This document shows positions 18,648-27,087 of a stretch of 64,000 nt of DNA, in pieces. A program made the position numbers and the translations under genes. Each line of letters begins with the position of its first letter. The first letter of the stretch is position 1. The DNA is from Maribacter hydrothermalis (GTDB taxonomy: Bacteria > Bacteroidota > Bacteroidia > Flavobacteriales > Flavobacteriaceae): assembly GCF_001913155.1 (NCBI RefSeq), contig NZ_CP018760.1:3534001-3598000 (forward strand). The letters run 5' to 3'. The notes under the pieces are model-generated. The model made no database searches. It saw nothing but the letters and a program-made list of their open reading frames with translations, and was not told the DNA's origin.

Positions 18648-19424
18648 ATGAAGGATAATTTACGTGTTACTTTTTTGGGAACTGGAACTTCGCAGGGTAT
18701 TCCAATTATAGGGAGTACCCACCCTGTTTGTTTAAGTACAAATACTAAAGATAAACGGCTTAGAGTTTCTGTTTTGCTTTCATGGAAATCGTATAATTAT
18801 ATCATAGATTGTGGCCCCGATTTTCGTCAGCAAATGTTACTTCAGAATATTACACATTTAAATGGTATTCTATATACTCATGAGCATTCTGACCATACTG
18901 CTGGACTTGATGATATAAGACCTTTTTTCTTTAAGCAAGGAGATATTCCCATATACGCCCATAAAAGGGTAGTAAAATCATTGAAAAAACGTTTTGGGTA
19001 TATTTTAAAAAAGAAAGATAAATACCCTGGTGCACCCTCAGTTGAGATAAACAAAGTAAAAAATAATCATTCGTTTGTAATCGGAGATAAGGAGGTGATA
19101 CCTATAAATGTATTGCATAACAAGCTTCAGGTGTTTGGTTATCGAGTAGGGGATTTTTCGTATTTAACTGATGTAAAAACTGTTAAGAAAAAAGAGATTA
19201 ATAAAATAATAGGCACTAAAGTTTTGGTAGTTAGTGCTTTACGGATAGATCCTCATATTTCACATTTTAATTTAGAGGAGGCCTTAGATTTTATTAAAAA
19301 AGTGAATCCGGAGAAAGCCTATTTAACACATATTAGCCATATGTTAGGTTTTCATGATGAAGTAGAAAAAAAACTACCGAAAAATGTACATTTGGCCTAT
19401 GATAATTTAACTATCAACCTATAA
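18648..19424 (+). CDS. MBL-fold metal-dependent hydrolase (PhnP/RNase Z-like)
   Basis: 258 residues with the metallo-beta-lactamase fold. The N-terminal FLGTGTSQGIP and the metal motif THEHSDHTAGLDD (HxHxDH) are present, with further ligands in YLTDVKTV (Asp) and the HISHMLG His near the end. The layout matches PhnP-type phosphodiesterases and RNase Z relatives found in Bacteroidetes. The substrate, probably a cyclic phosphodiester or nucleotide, is not known. The next gene starts 2 bases after the stop, so they are likely co-transcribed. Confidence 0.8.
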   Translation: MKDNLRVTFLGTGTSQGIPIIGSTHPVCLSTNTKDKRLRVSVLLSWKSYNYIIDCGPDFRQQMLLQNITHLNGILYTHEHSDHTAGLDDIRPFFFKQGDIPIYAHKRVVKSLKKRFGYILKKKDKYPGAPSVEINKVKNNHSFVIGDKEVIPINVLHNKLQVFGYRVGDFSYLTDVKTVKKKEINKIIGTKVLVVSALRIDPHISHFNLEEALDFIKKVNPEKAYLTHISHMLGFHDEVEKKLPKNVHLAYDNLTINL

Positions 19425-19426
19425 TT

Positions 19427-19921
19427 ATGAGAAGTAAAATATTTCTTTACCTATTTTTATTTATGTCATTGATTTGCCTTTATCTTGTTGTAAGCAGCGG
19501 CAAAATGGCTAAAGCGAATTCGGCAAGAGTTACGAAATTAGAAAATGAAATAAACCTTTTAAAAGATTCTGTCCAAGAGTCTAATTTAAAGGTAATGGAT
19601 ATGCAATATTTCTCTTTAGAGAATAATGATGACGCACTGGCTTATTTTGAACATCTTAATATAGATGATCCTGCACGGTATATAGCTGACAAGCTGCTAG
19701 AAACTAATACCAAAAAAGGGGATAATCCTTTAGTGCCTTACGAAGGAATGCAGAATGATTTTAAAATTAATAAAATTAAAATATTAAACCACAAATGGAT
19801 TTTAACCGATTTTTCTGATGGAAAATACTGGGGCGAACTTTTAATAAAGTATGAGCTAAAAGATGATTTAGGGGTTGATTTTATCTTACTAGACCACTTG
19901 TTATATACAGAAAGCAATTAG
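19427..19921 (+). CDS. Hypothetical membrane-anchored protein
   Basis: 164 residues. Residues 4-22 form an N-terminal signal anchor (KIFLYLFLFMSLICLYLVV), followed by a short predicted coiled coil (residues 33-55, heptad Leu/Ile/Val in RVTKLENEINLLKDSV), then a small globular domain with DGKYWGELLIKYELKDD. I recognise no family beyond flavobacterial hypotheticals. It is 2 bases behind the MBL hydrolase and overlaps the convergent esterase stop by 4 bases. Confidence 0.6.
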   Translation: MRSKIFLYLFLFMSLICLYLVVSSGKMAKANSARVTKLENEINLLKDSVQESNLKVMDMQYFSLENNDDALAYFEHLNIDDPARYIADKLLETNTKKGDNPLVPYEGMQNDFKINKIKILNHKWILTDFSDGKYWGELLIKYELKDDLGVDFILLDHLLYTESN

Positions 19922-20577
19922 GTTTTATCTGTAATCCATTTTTTTAATGAATAGAAATTTTGGGGAGCAACACCATGCCCTGCAGGAAATTCCTCATAGG
20001 TATGTGTTATACCCAACTTAGTCAGTAATTCCGGTACTAACCTAGCCCAGTCTACAGGTATAACCTGGTCCATGTCTCCATGAGAGGCATAGATGCTCAA
20101 GCTATTAAAATCGTTTTCTTGGTACGACTCTAAAAGGATTTTTTCATTGATATATCCACTTAAAGCAATTACATTTTTTACTTTGTCAGGATATGATAAT
20201 GCAACGGCGTAACTAAGAATGGTTCCTTGACTAAAGCCTAAAAGATTTACATTAGTTTCATCTAGACCATAAGTAGTACAGGCTTCATTAATGAATTTTT
20301 TGATTTTATCCCGAGATTCAGTAGCTTGGACATCATCACTCCATTTACCCTTGTCATCGTCGAAATTTATGGCATACCACGCGTACCCGTAAGGTTGTAG
20401 AATGTAAGGTGCTCTTATGGCAATTATGCATAATTCCTTTGGCAATTCGGGGGCAAAAGAAAATAGGTCTTCTTCGTTACTACCGTAACCATGTAGCATA
20501 AAAAGTACTGGTGGCTTTTTATCGGTAAGGTTAGATGGTCTAATAATGTGTTCTAAAGATAGGGGAGCTGTTGTCAT
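19918..20577 (-). CDS. Phospholipase/carboxylesterase-type alpha/beta hydrolase
   Basis: 219 residues of the LysoPLA2/YpfH-type serine hydrolase group. The nucleophile elbow LLGFSQGTILS has the catalytic Ser, HGDMDQVIPV supplies the Asp, and PAGHGVAPQN the His. The oxyanion segment is FMLHGYGSNEEDL. It hydrolyses carboxylic esters, with lysophospholipids or acyl esters as likely substrates. No signal peptide. It starts 4 bases after the small membrane protein gene upstream, suggesting one transcription unit with it and the dihydroorotase-like gene. Confidence 0.85.
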   Translation of the reverse strand: MTTAPLSLEHIIRPSNLTDKKPPVLFMLHGYGSNEEDLFSFAPELPKELCIIAIRAPYILQPYGYAWYAINFDDDKGKWSDDVQATESRDKIKKFINEACTTYGLDETNVNLLGFSQGTILSYAVALSYPDKVKNVIALSGYINEKILLESYQENDFNSLSIYASHGDMDQVIPVDWARLVPELLTKLGITHTYEEFPAGHGVAPQNFYSLKKWITDKT

Positions 20578-20581
20578 TATA

Positions 20582-20911
20582 TTATTGAATAAAAGTGAAC
20601 CATTTTTGAAAATACGAACCCAAAACGGGAACCGCTTGTTCTTTGTTAGCCAATAGGCCTAAAAAGGCATAAAACCAAAGTACGATATAGAATATATAAA
20701 GTCCATAAAAGCCATATGCATTACCCCATTGTGCGTTTAATATAGCAAAAGCAAGAAAGATAATATGAAGTCCGAAAGCCTGTCTTGTGTGAAAACGGGC
20801 AAATTTGTGTTTTGGTTCTGAATTCATACTAATTGCAATTAGTGCTCCTACAATTGTAAGGTAGGCTACAATGGCGGTTGTTTTTCCAGGTAATTCGGGA
20901 GCTTTCTCCAT
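20582..20911 (-). CDS. Small DUF4870-like membrane protein
   Basis: 109 residues with three hydrophobic helices (about 11-27, 48-65 and 70-90). The central motif KFARFHTRQAFGLHI is typical of the DUF4870/Tic20-like group of small membrane proteins of unknown function. It lies 1 base after the dihydroorotase-like gene and 4 bases before the esterase gene. Confidence 0.65.
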   Translation of the reverse strand: MEKAPELPGKTTAIVAYLTIVGALIAISMNSEPKHKFARFHTRQAFGLHIIFLAFAILNAQWGNAYGFYGLYIFYIVLWFYAFLGLLANKEQAVPVLGSYFQKWFTFIQ

Positions 20912-20912
20912 G

Positions 20913-22172
20913 TTACTTATTTAATATCAATTGGTTATTTGCAATAGATCCAACTACTTTTCCTTTCATTGGTTTGCCGATTGCCATGGAGTTTTTACTG
21001 GAGCTAAGGATCTGATCTTCTGAAAATTTATAAGCGTCATCTGTAGTAAAAAGAGAAAGGTTGGCAGGTTGTTCAACTTTCAATTCTGGCTCTTTTATTC
21101 CGAAAACTGATCTTCCTTTTGTTAGTAGTTCAATGGTATCTTCAATACCTAAAAGTTCGTTCAGCATACCAAAGGTGCTTTCTAGACCTATTGTGCCAAA
21201 ACAAGCATTATCAAACTCCACATGCTTAAGTTCAACATTCAATGGTGTGTGATCAGATGTTACAAAATCTATAGTTCCGTTTTTTACTCCTTTTTGAAGT
21301 GCCTTTATATCTACTGCCGTTCTCAGTGGCGGCATTACTTTATATTGTGTGTCAAAATCTTCAAGAGCTTCATCGGAAATAACTAAATTGTGTACCGCTA
21401 CACTACAGTAAACCTGTAGTCCTTTTTTCTTTGCATCTGCGATTAACTTTACTGAATTTGCTGTTGAAATGGTAGGTATAAATAATTTTCCGCCGGTATA
21501 CTCTAAAATAAATAAATCTCTCGCAATCTGTAATTCTTCCGCTAGGGTTGGTATACCTTTTAAGCCAAGTTTGGTACTTGTAATTCCTTCGTTTACGATA
21601 CCTTTTCCCGAAATACTTGTATCCATGGGAAAAGAAAATACTAAGCCGTCAAAATTTTGAGCATATTGTAATGCAATTTTTAAAAGATTGGCGTTGGTTA
21701 AAGGGTGTTTATAATCATAAAATCCTATTGCGCCAGCATTTTTCATGTCATAAAGTTCCGCAAGTGCTTGGCTTTCACCTTTTACGGTTAAATTACCTAA
21801 AGGATGCAGTTTTGTTAAAAAATCTTTTGCAGCATTTTTTAAATAAACAATATCAGATGATGAATCTGGCGTAGGGTGGCTACTGGTATTTAAAATAATA
21901 TCTGTAAAACCACTTTTTGCAGCAGTTAACAATCCATTTTCAATAGTCTCACGCTCCTCATAACCAGGCTCCCCAAAACTTACACCGCTATCAAACCAAC
22001 CCAATGAAACATGCAAGTTTTTTTCATTGATTATATTAGTTTTCCCTTTAGGTTCTATGGAAGTTTCAATGGCCGCAATTACCCCATTTTTAATTAGGAT
22101 ATCTCTTTTTTTAAGGTGCAGACTCTTAATTTTGCTATGTACTATCGTTACTGATTTTAAGAGTATGTTCAT
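20913..22172 (-). CDS. Dihydroorotase-like amidohydrolase, probably catalytically inactive
   Basis: 419 residues, full length for a type I dihydroorotase (pyrimidine step 3), with recognisable family landmarks: SFGEPGYEERETIENG, GIVNEGITSTKLGL and DFVTSDHTPL. However, the first metal motif DxHxH is replaced by DSGVS, so both histidines are gone. The later histidines that complete the zinc site also appear lost (HxST is replaced by PTISTANS), although the Asp of SDHTP is kept. This pattern matches non-catalytic DHO subunits that support aspartate transcarbamoylase in some bacteria. A structural role is inferred; a true dihydroorotase should exist elsewhere. Confidence 0.75.
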   Translation of the reverse strand: MNILLKSVTIVHSKIKSLHLKKRDILIKNGVIAAIETSIEPKGKTNIINEKNLHVSLGWFDSGVSFGEPGYEERETIENGLLTAAKSGFTDIILNTSSHPTPDSSSDIVYLKNAAKDFLTKLHPLGNLTVKGESQALAELYDMKNAGAIGFYDYKHPLTNANLLKIALQYAQNFDGLVFSFPMDTSISGKGIVNEGITSTKLGLKGIPTLAEELQIARDLFILEYTGGKLFIPTISTANSVKLIADAKKKGLQVYCSVAVHNLVISDEALEDFDTQYKVMPPLRTAVDIKALQKGVKNGTIDFVTSDHTPLNVELKHVEFDNACFGTIGLESTFGMLNELLGIEDTIELLTKGRSVFGIKEPELKVEQPANLSLFTTDDAYKFSEDQILSSSKNSMAIGKPMKGKVVGSIANNQLILNK

Positions 22173-22198
22173 AGGTTTGTGGGCGGTTCGTTACTAGT

Positions 22199-24112
22199 TT
22201 ATTTTAAGAATTTTTGTAGTACTGTTTCAATGAAAACAAATGCTAGTGCTAAAATAGCAAACCATTTCCAAAACTCGTTTATGGCATTGTTTTTTTGGTT
22301 TTCAATAAAGTAATTAGACAATGATGTTTCACTGTTAGCTAATGGTAGTTGAGTGTAAAGTAATTCGCTTTCCTTTCTATTATCATTAAAACTAATATGT
22401 CTTATAATGTTATTATTATGTATAATAGTATAAATTCCCGCTTCTTTTGGATTCTCTATAAAACTGATTTGTACTTTTTTTGGTAAAACCTGCTGTTGCG
22501 GTATAAACTCATTTTCCTTGTTCGCTATTTTAATAATATCGTCTTGCTGAAGGGTAATAGGCAAATCAATGGAAATTTCATCACCTAGCGTACCATATAA
22601 TGGTAACAGTTTTAAACTATTTATACCCATGTTGTAAAAGGTGGGTACAATTAAAGGCGAGTTTCTAAAATTAGAATTTTCATCATTTAATGCTGCAGAA
22701 AAGAAATAGGCATTATTGCTTCCCGATAAAAAAGGGGCTTTGTTTTGAAATTCTAATGCAACAGAAGCGTTAGTTGTTAACTTATAAAGCTGTTTAACTT
22801 TTGGGAATTGAAAATCGGAAACCTGTTTTTCAAATACATTAAAAAATAATGGATGTTCTATTTTAACGGTTGATATTGGAATTTCTTGATTTATACTAGT
22901 TGAATAGGTAGTGTTGTATGCCGATGCTAATTCGTTGTAAGTTGAGATATCACCATCAATTGCAGGTATTAAAACAAAACTTCCACCATTGGTATTTAAT
23001 AATTTTATTGAAGCTATAAGCGAGCTAGATAATTTAGGAATCTCATTAATAATAATCAAATCTTGATTTTCAATAGTACTATAGTTTAATTGAGATAGCG
23101 TGCTTGTAGTAATATTGAATTCATCATTAGCGTAAATTCGATTTAAAAAATTTGATGGAATAGTGCTGATTACTAGGACGTTAATTTTAGGTTTTTTGTC
23201 GATGTTGAAATAAAATTCGTTGTCATAATTTAATCCGTTATCGGTAATGGCGATTTTTCCTAAAATAATATCTTTAGCATTTATCGTAAACCGGACTTCG
23301 GCCTTTTTATTTTTATCGAATTTAGCGGCGGTTTTAGCAATCAACGTTTCTTCGTTATATAGTGATACAGGTATAGTTTCTTCATTGGAATTGGTAGCTA
23401 ATTGAGCAACAATTTCAATTGTTTCTGTAGTACTGTTACTTACAAAAACCGAATCAATGGCTGTATTTATTATAGTACTTGTTAATGGTTTAATATAACT
23501 TATGTTGATGGTATTGGTTGAGTCTATTACAGCTGGAATACCCATTCGTTGTTGAAAATCACTTATAATAACAAGATTTTTCTGTGCAAAATTATTATCG
23601 GAAAAGTAAGTATTGCCCTTTAAAATTAGTTCAGAAAAATCTAATTGTTGTGAGGACGTCTCAAGGTTTAATAAGTCATTTTGTATGTCTTTTATGTTTA
23701 CCCCTTTAAACTCCTGTTTATTAGTAAATAAAGTAAATTTTTCATTTTCAGGAATGTATTTAATGAATTCTTGGATGGCATTTTTAAAAAGGTTGCCGTT
23801 ATCAATTCTTGCATCCATACTATAAGAATCGTCTAGATAGAAAACCGTTTCTTTTTCTTGTAATGCAGTTTCATTTGCTAAAAAAGGTTGAGCAAAGGCT
23901 AGTACTAAGGCGGTTAGTAGGCCTAGTCTGGTAAAAAGTAATAGCCATTTTTTTAAGGTGCTACTTTTTCTTGATTCAGAAACTACCTGTTTTAAGAACT
24001 TTACATTGGTAAAAGGTGTTTTCTTAAAACGACGTAATTGAAAAAGATGAATTAATATAGGAATGATAAGAAGTAAAAGACCCCAAAGAAGTTCTGGATA
24101 TTTGAATTGCAT
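22199..24112 (-). CDS. BatA-domain membrane protein (aerotolerance N-terminal family)
   Basis: 637 residues. The N-terminus (FKYPELLWGLLLLIIPILIH, then LRRFKKTPFTNVKFLK) is the BatA/BatB-type aerotolerance domain with two membrane helices at about 8-22 and 58-75. Then comes a von Willebrand factor A-like segment (YLDDSYSMDARID, a D-x-S-x-S-like MIDAS variant, about 92-104), a long extracytoplasmic region and a final helix near residue 620. In Bacteroidetes this family sits in Bat operons or alone. Its function in stress tolerance is only suggested by homology. It is 26 bases upstream of the dihydroorotase-like gene. Confidence 0.8.
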   Translation of the reverse strand: MQFKYPELLWGLLLLIIPILIHLFQLRRFKKTPFTNVKFLKQVVSESRKSSTLKKWLLLFTRLGLLTALVLAFAQPFLANETALQEKETVFYLDDSYSMDARIDNGNLFKNAIQEFIKYIPENEKFTLFTNKQEFKGVNIKDIQNDLLNLETSSQQLDFSELILKGNTYFSDNNFAQKNLVIISDFQQRMGIPAVIDSTNTINISYIKPLTSTIINTAIDSVFVSNSTTETIEIVAQLATNSNEETIPVSLYNEETLIAKTAAKFDKNKKAEVRFTINAKDIILGKIAITDNGLNYDNEFYFNIDKKPKINVLVISTIPSNFLNRIYANDEFNITTSTLSQLNYSTIENQDLIIINEIPKLSSSLIASIKLLNTNGGSFVLIPAIDGDISTYNELASAYNTTYSTSINQEIPISTVKIEHPLFFNVFEKQVSDFQFPKVKQLYKLTTNASVALEFQNKAPFLSGSNNAYFFSAALNDENSNFRNSPLIVPTFYNMGINSLKLLPLYGTLGDEISIDLPITLQQDDIIKIANKENEFIPQQQVLPKKVQISFIENPKEAGIYTIIHNNNIIRHISFNDNRKESELLYTQLPLANSETSLSNYFIENQKNNAINEFWKWFAILALAFVFIETVLQKFLK

Positions 24113-24218
24113 TCCTGTAATTGATTAAGCAAAGATAATTATTTAGTATGTATAAGGTTCTAAGTAAGTAACTATTATTTTGAAAATTGAAATTTCTTTA
24201 ATCAAGCTCTTATGAGAT

Positions 24219-25226
24219 TTAGCAGAAAAAGAAATACGCTTTAGAGTCCTTTAGTTCTAAATTTGTAAAGAAAGCTCTAATGCTTATTTGTTCTTCTTCA
24301 TTGGCTACGGTAATGATACTTATTGGGTTTTCAATTTTTTTAAGTTCTGAATAATGCGATAGTATTGTCCCATAAATATCTTTTCCAATTTTCTTGGGAT
24401 TATCACAAACCCAATAAAAAGGAATGTTTTTTTGTACTAAGGACTTGGCTATCGTTTTTCCCTTTTTGCCAGCGCCCCAAACCACTAGGTTATGGGGTAA
24501 TTTGTATTCTAATTTTAAGAAGTAGCGAAGTTTTATTTCCAAAAAATAGTTTTGTGCATAATGCTCACTAGTCCGTGATGTTCTGTTATCATAATCTCGC
24601 CAGTAGTGTAGGGTAGTGGTACAGGGTATACATTTTAATTTTGCTTCATAGAAACGAAATGCAAGGTCGTAGTCTTCGGGATAAGTGTTGGGGTTAAATG
24701 CGCCACAAATATCAAAATCGGTTCTATGCACCATCCAGCAAGGCGAAGGTATTACACATTCTTTATAGATTTCATCAAAGTTTGTTCCTTTGGAGGTTAA
24801 TCCATTCAACCATTTCTCATATCTGTCATAACCATCATTTACCCCGTTTTTAGAGAAGTATTTTACCTTACCAATAGCGAGACTTCCTTTTCCATTATGG
24901 TGTAATGAAGTAACCATTATTTGTATCCGTTCTGGCGCCATATAGTCATCGGCATCCATTCTGGTAATATACTTACCCGTACTATTAAGGTATGCTTTAC
25001 GTAGCGCTGTAATGATACCCAACTCGTTGTTGGTTAGGATTTTAAAGCGATTATCTGCTGCGGCAAATTTAAGTGCAATTGCCAGACTGTTATCAGTAGA
25101 ACCATCATTTACGGCAACAACTTCCCAATGTTCATAGGTTTGTAAATGAATCGATGTTAAACATTCCTCAAAATAATCTGCTACATTTTTAAAAGGAATT
25201 AAAATACTTACTAAGGGTTTTGTCAT
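24219..25226 (-). CDS. Family 2 glycosyltransferase with an added C-terminal nucleotide-binding-like domain
   Basis: 335 residues. The first 230 form a GT2 (GT-A) domain: SILIPFKNVADYFEECL, VNDGSTDNS, and the metal-binding TRMDADDY. The DYDLAFRF segment provides the acid near the acceptor site. Residues from about 245 form an extra part, LVVWGAGKKGKTIAKSL, with a glycine-rich Rossmann-like loop, continuing to the end. Similar tails are fused to some sugar-modifying transferases. It is the last gene before tRNA-Ser and the island, so it marks the left core-genome flank. Confidence 0.8.
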   Translation of the reverse strand: MTKPLVSILIPFKNVADYFEECLTSIHLQTYEHWEVVAVNDGSTDNSLAIALKFAAADNRFKILTNNELGIITALRKAYLNSTGKYITRMDADDYMAPERIQIMVTSLHHNGKGSLAIGKVKYFSKNGVNDGYDRYEKWLNGLTSKGTNFDEIYKECVIPSPCWMVHRTDFDICGAFNPNTYPEDYDLAFRFYEAKLKCIPCTTTLHYWRDYDNRTSRTSEHYAQNYFLEIKLRYFLKLEYKLPHNLVVWGAGKKGKTIAKSLVQKNIPFYWVCDNPKKIGKDIYGTILSHYSELKKIENPISIITVANEEEQISIRAFFTNLELKDSKAYFFFC

Positions 25227-25313
25227 ATTGGGAAGGTAATAAATAACTGAAATTCAACCTTTTTAATTGTTCGGAATTTATGATGATTTTCATTGATGAA
25301 AAATAATTAAGAA

Positions 25314-25349
25314 AAGGTTTTAATAGCTAAGAAAACCTTTATATATTTG
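25314..25349 (+). promoter_or_regulatory. Promoter region of tRNA-Ser
   Basis: TATATTTG (25342-25349) matches the Bacteroidetes -7 consensus TAnnTTTG, 36 bases before the mature tRNA. A 9-bp inverted repeat, AAAGGTTTT (25314-25322) and AAAACCTTT (25332-25340), covers the -33 to -10 area; whether it has a role is unknown. Confidence 0.5.
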
Positions 25350-25384
25350 CACCCGCATTCAGGGAATACCTGATGAGGCACTCA

Positions 25385-25469
25385 GGAGAAATGGCAGAGT
25401 GGTCGAATGCGGCAGTCTTGAAAACTGTTGAGGGTCACACCTCCGGGGGTTCGAATCCCTCTTTCTCCG
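25385..25469 (+). tRNA. tRNA-Ser (anticodon TGA)
   Basis: An 85-base class II tRNA. The acceptor stem GGAGAAA (25385-25391) pairs with TTTCTCC (25462-25468). The T arm has loop TTCGAAT (25450-25456), and the anticodon loop CTTGAAA gives anticodon TGA. A long variable arm is present, as expected for Ser. The CCA end is not encoded. The last bases (25458-25470) form one copy of the island attachment repeat, so the integrated island leaves the gene intact. Confidence 0.95.
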
Positions 25470-25470
25470 C
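25458..25470 (+). other. Attachment site attL (13-bp repeat in tRNA-Ser 3' end)
   Basis: CCTCTTTCTCCGC here is repeated exactly at 40821-40833. The pair flanks the integrase and all the mobile cargo. Confidence 0.85.
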
Positions 25471-25492
25471 GGAAAGTCCTATAAACGGCAAC

Positions 25493-25527
25493 AAAAACCC
25501 TCTAAATCATTGATTTAGAGGGTTTTT
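25493..25527 (+). terminator. Strong terminator after tRNA-Ser, inside the island
   Basis: A 13-bp perfect stem, ACCCTCTAAATCA (25497-25509) with 25511-25523, a 1-base centre, and A and T runs on each side. It lies 27 bases beyond the attL repeat, so it came with the island. Confidence 0.85.
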
Positions 25528-25579
25528 CATTTTTATTGATTTCATTTAATACCATTTACTTACAAACAAAAAGGGCAGC

Positions 25580-25721
25580 ATTCGGTGTCACTTTTATTCT
25601 CTTCTCAACTGACACCGAATGAATCATAAACAATTGATATTATGATACTTATGTGTGTTTAGGTTTGTTTTTTATTTCTTACATTTAAGTGAATCAAAAA
25701 TAAATTAGGTGTCACTTTCAT
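25580..25721. promoter_or_regulatory. Possible recombinase arm-type sites (GGTGTCA repeats)
   Basis: ATTCGGTGTCA (25580-25590) is inverted perfectly at 25610-25620, and GGTGTCACTTT recurs directly at 25584-25594 and 25708-25718, the last overlapping the integrase GTG start. Three copies between attL and the integrase suggest binding sites for the recombinase, an excisionase or an autoregulator. Confidence 0.45.
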
Positions 25722-26920
25722 TATCAATACTATTTTATATCAAGAAAAGCAAAGCAGATTCAACTGGTAAATCGAATATTTACCTAAGAATTACTGCTGA
25801 AGGAAAAAGAGCTGAATGTAGCATATATAGAAAAGTTAAGTCTGATCGTTGGAATCCTAAATCTCAGCGAGCTCTAGGTAACTCAGCAGATGCAAATGAA
25901 ATTAATCGACAAATCGATTTAATAAAAAATAAAATATATAAAATACAGCAAGAGTATTTAGTTAATGATAAGAGATTCGATGCAGTTGACCTTCGTGATG
26001 CCTATTTGGGAAAAGGAAAAGCTCTTAAAATGCTCTTAGAAATTTTCCAAGAGCACAACGATAAAGTAGAAAGTCTTATTGGAAAAGATTTTGCCTCAGG
26101 CACGGCAGAACGGTATCGAACTTGCAAAAAACACGTTGCAGGGTTTATAAAGCAGAAATACAAGAAAAATGATATTCCTGTACAGCAAGTAGACCATAAG
26201 TTCATTACTGGTCTTGAATACTACCTTAAAACTACTCGCAAGTGCGCTCATAACTCTGCTATTAAGTATATCACCAACTTTAAAAAGATTATCCGAATTG
26301 CGCATGCTAATGATTGGATAGACAAAGATCCTTTCTTACATTGGAAAGCCAAACTTAAAATTGTGGAGCGTGAATTCTTAACAGAAGAAGAAATTCAGCG
26401 AATCATCGAATTGGATTTTAAGATTGAACGTCTTGACCAGGTTCGTGATATTTTTATCTTTTGTTGTTTTACAGGTCTGGCCTATGCAGATGTTAAAAAA
26501 CTAAATAAAGTTGATATTGTTATAGGTTCTGATGGTGAGGAATGGGTTAAAACAAAACGCTCTAAAACAGATACCAGAAGTAATATTCCCATTCTGCCTA
26601 TTGCTAAAGTAATTATCGAAAAGTATAAAGACAATGAGCTACTGAAAGAAAAAAAGTTAGTACTTCCTGTATTGAGCAATCAGAAAATGAATGCATATAT
26701 AAAAGAGATTGCAACATTGGCCGGAATCACTAAAAATCTAACTTTTCATTTAGCACGACATACTTTTGCGACCACGGTTACCCTTACAAATGGTGTACCG
26801 ATAGAATCAGTCAGTAAAATGCTAGGTCATACCAATCTTAAAACCACGCAACATTATGCTAAGATTTTAGATATGAAAGTGAGTAAGGATATGGAAGTTT
26901 TAAGGAATAAGTTTAAGTGA
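25709..26920 (+). CDS. Tyrosine recombinase (site-specific integrase) of Bacteroidetes type
   Basis: 403 residues, GTG start. An N-terminal arm-type DNA-binding region (1-95) is followed by a SAM-like core-binding domain (about 105-205) and the catalytic domain (about 215-395). The box II motif HLARHTFATT supplies His and Arg, MLGHTNLKTTQHYAK supplies the last His/Lys region and the nucleophile Tyr. The first Arg of the family, usually in TGLRxxE, is replaced: the text is TGLAYADV, as in IntDOT-type enzymes. It integrates and excises the island at tRNA-Ser. Confidence 0.93.
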   Translation: MSLSLSILFYIKKSKADSTGKSNIYLRITAEGKRAECSIYRKVKSDRWNPKSQRALGNSADANEINRQIDLIKNKIYKIQQEYLVNDKRFDAVDLRDAYLGKGKALKMLLEIFQEHNDKVESLIGKDFASGTAERYRTCKKHVAGFIKQKYKKNDIPVQQVDHKFITGLEYYLKTTRKCAHNSAIKYITNFKKIIRIAHANDWIDKDPFLHWKAKLKIVEREFLTEEEIQRIIELDFKIERLDQVRDIFIFCCFTGLAYADVKKLNKVDIVIGSDGEEWVKTKRSKTDTRSNIPILPIAKVIIEKYKDNELLKEKKLVLPVLSNQKMNAYIKEIATLAGITKNLTFHLARHTFATTVTLTNGVPIESVSKMLGHTNLKTTQHYAKILDMKVSKDMEVLRNKFK

Positions 26921-26927
26921 TTTTTTT

Positions 26928-26975
26928 ATCGTAACGAGGGTAGAAATGTTGAAAAATTACCTTCGTTTTTACGAT
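26928..26975 (+). terminator. Imperfect hairpin after the integrase
   Basis: ATCGTAACGAGGGTA pairs imperfectly with TACCTTCGTTTTTACGAT. There is no clear T run after it, so termination is only possible. Confidence 0.4.
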
Positions 26976-27087
26976 GTGGGTAAAACTTACGCTCGCTAAT
27001 TTTAATTTTTTATCACAAATTTTTCTTTAAAATGATAATCATACTGCGTATAATCTGCGCCAACCCATTCAGACTAAAAGCTTCTCA

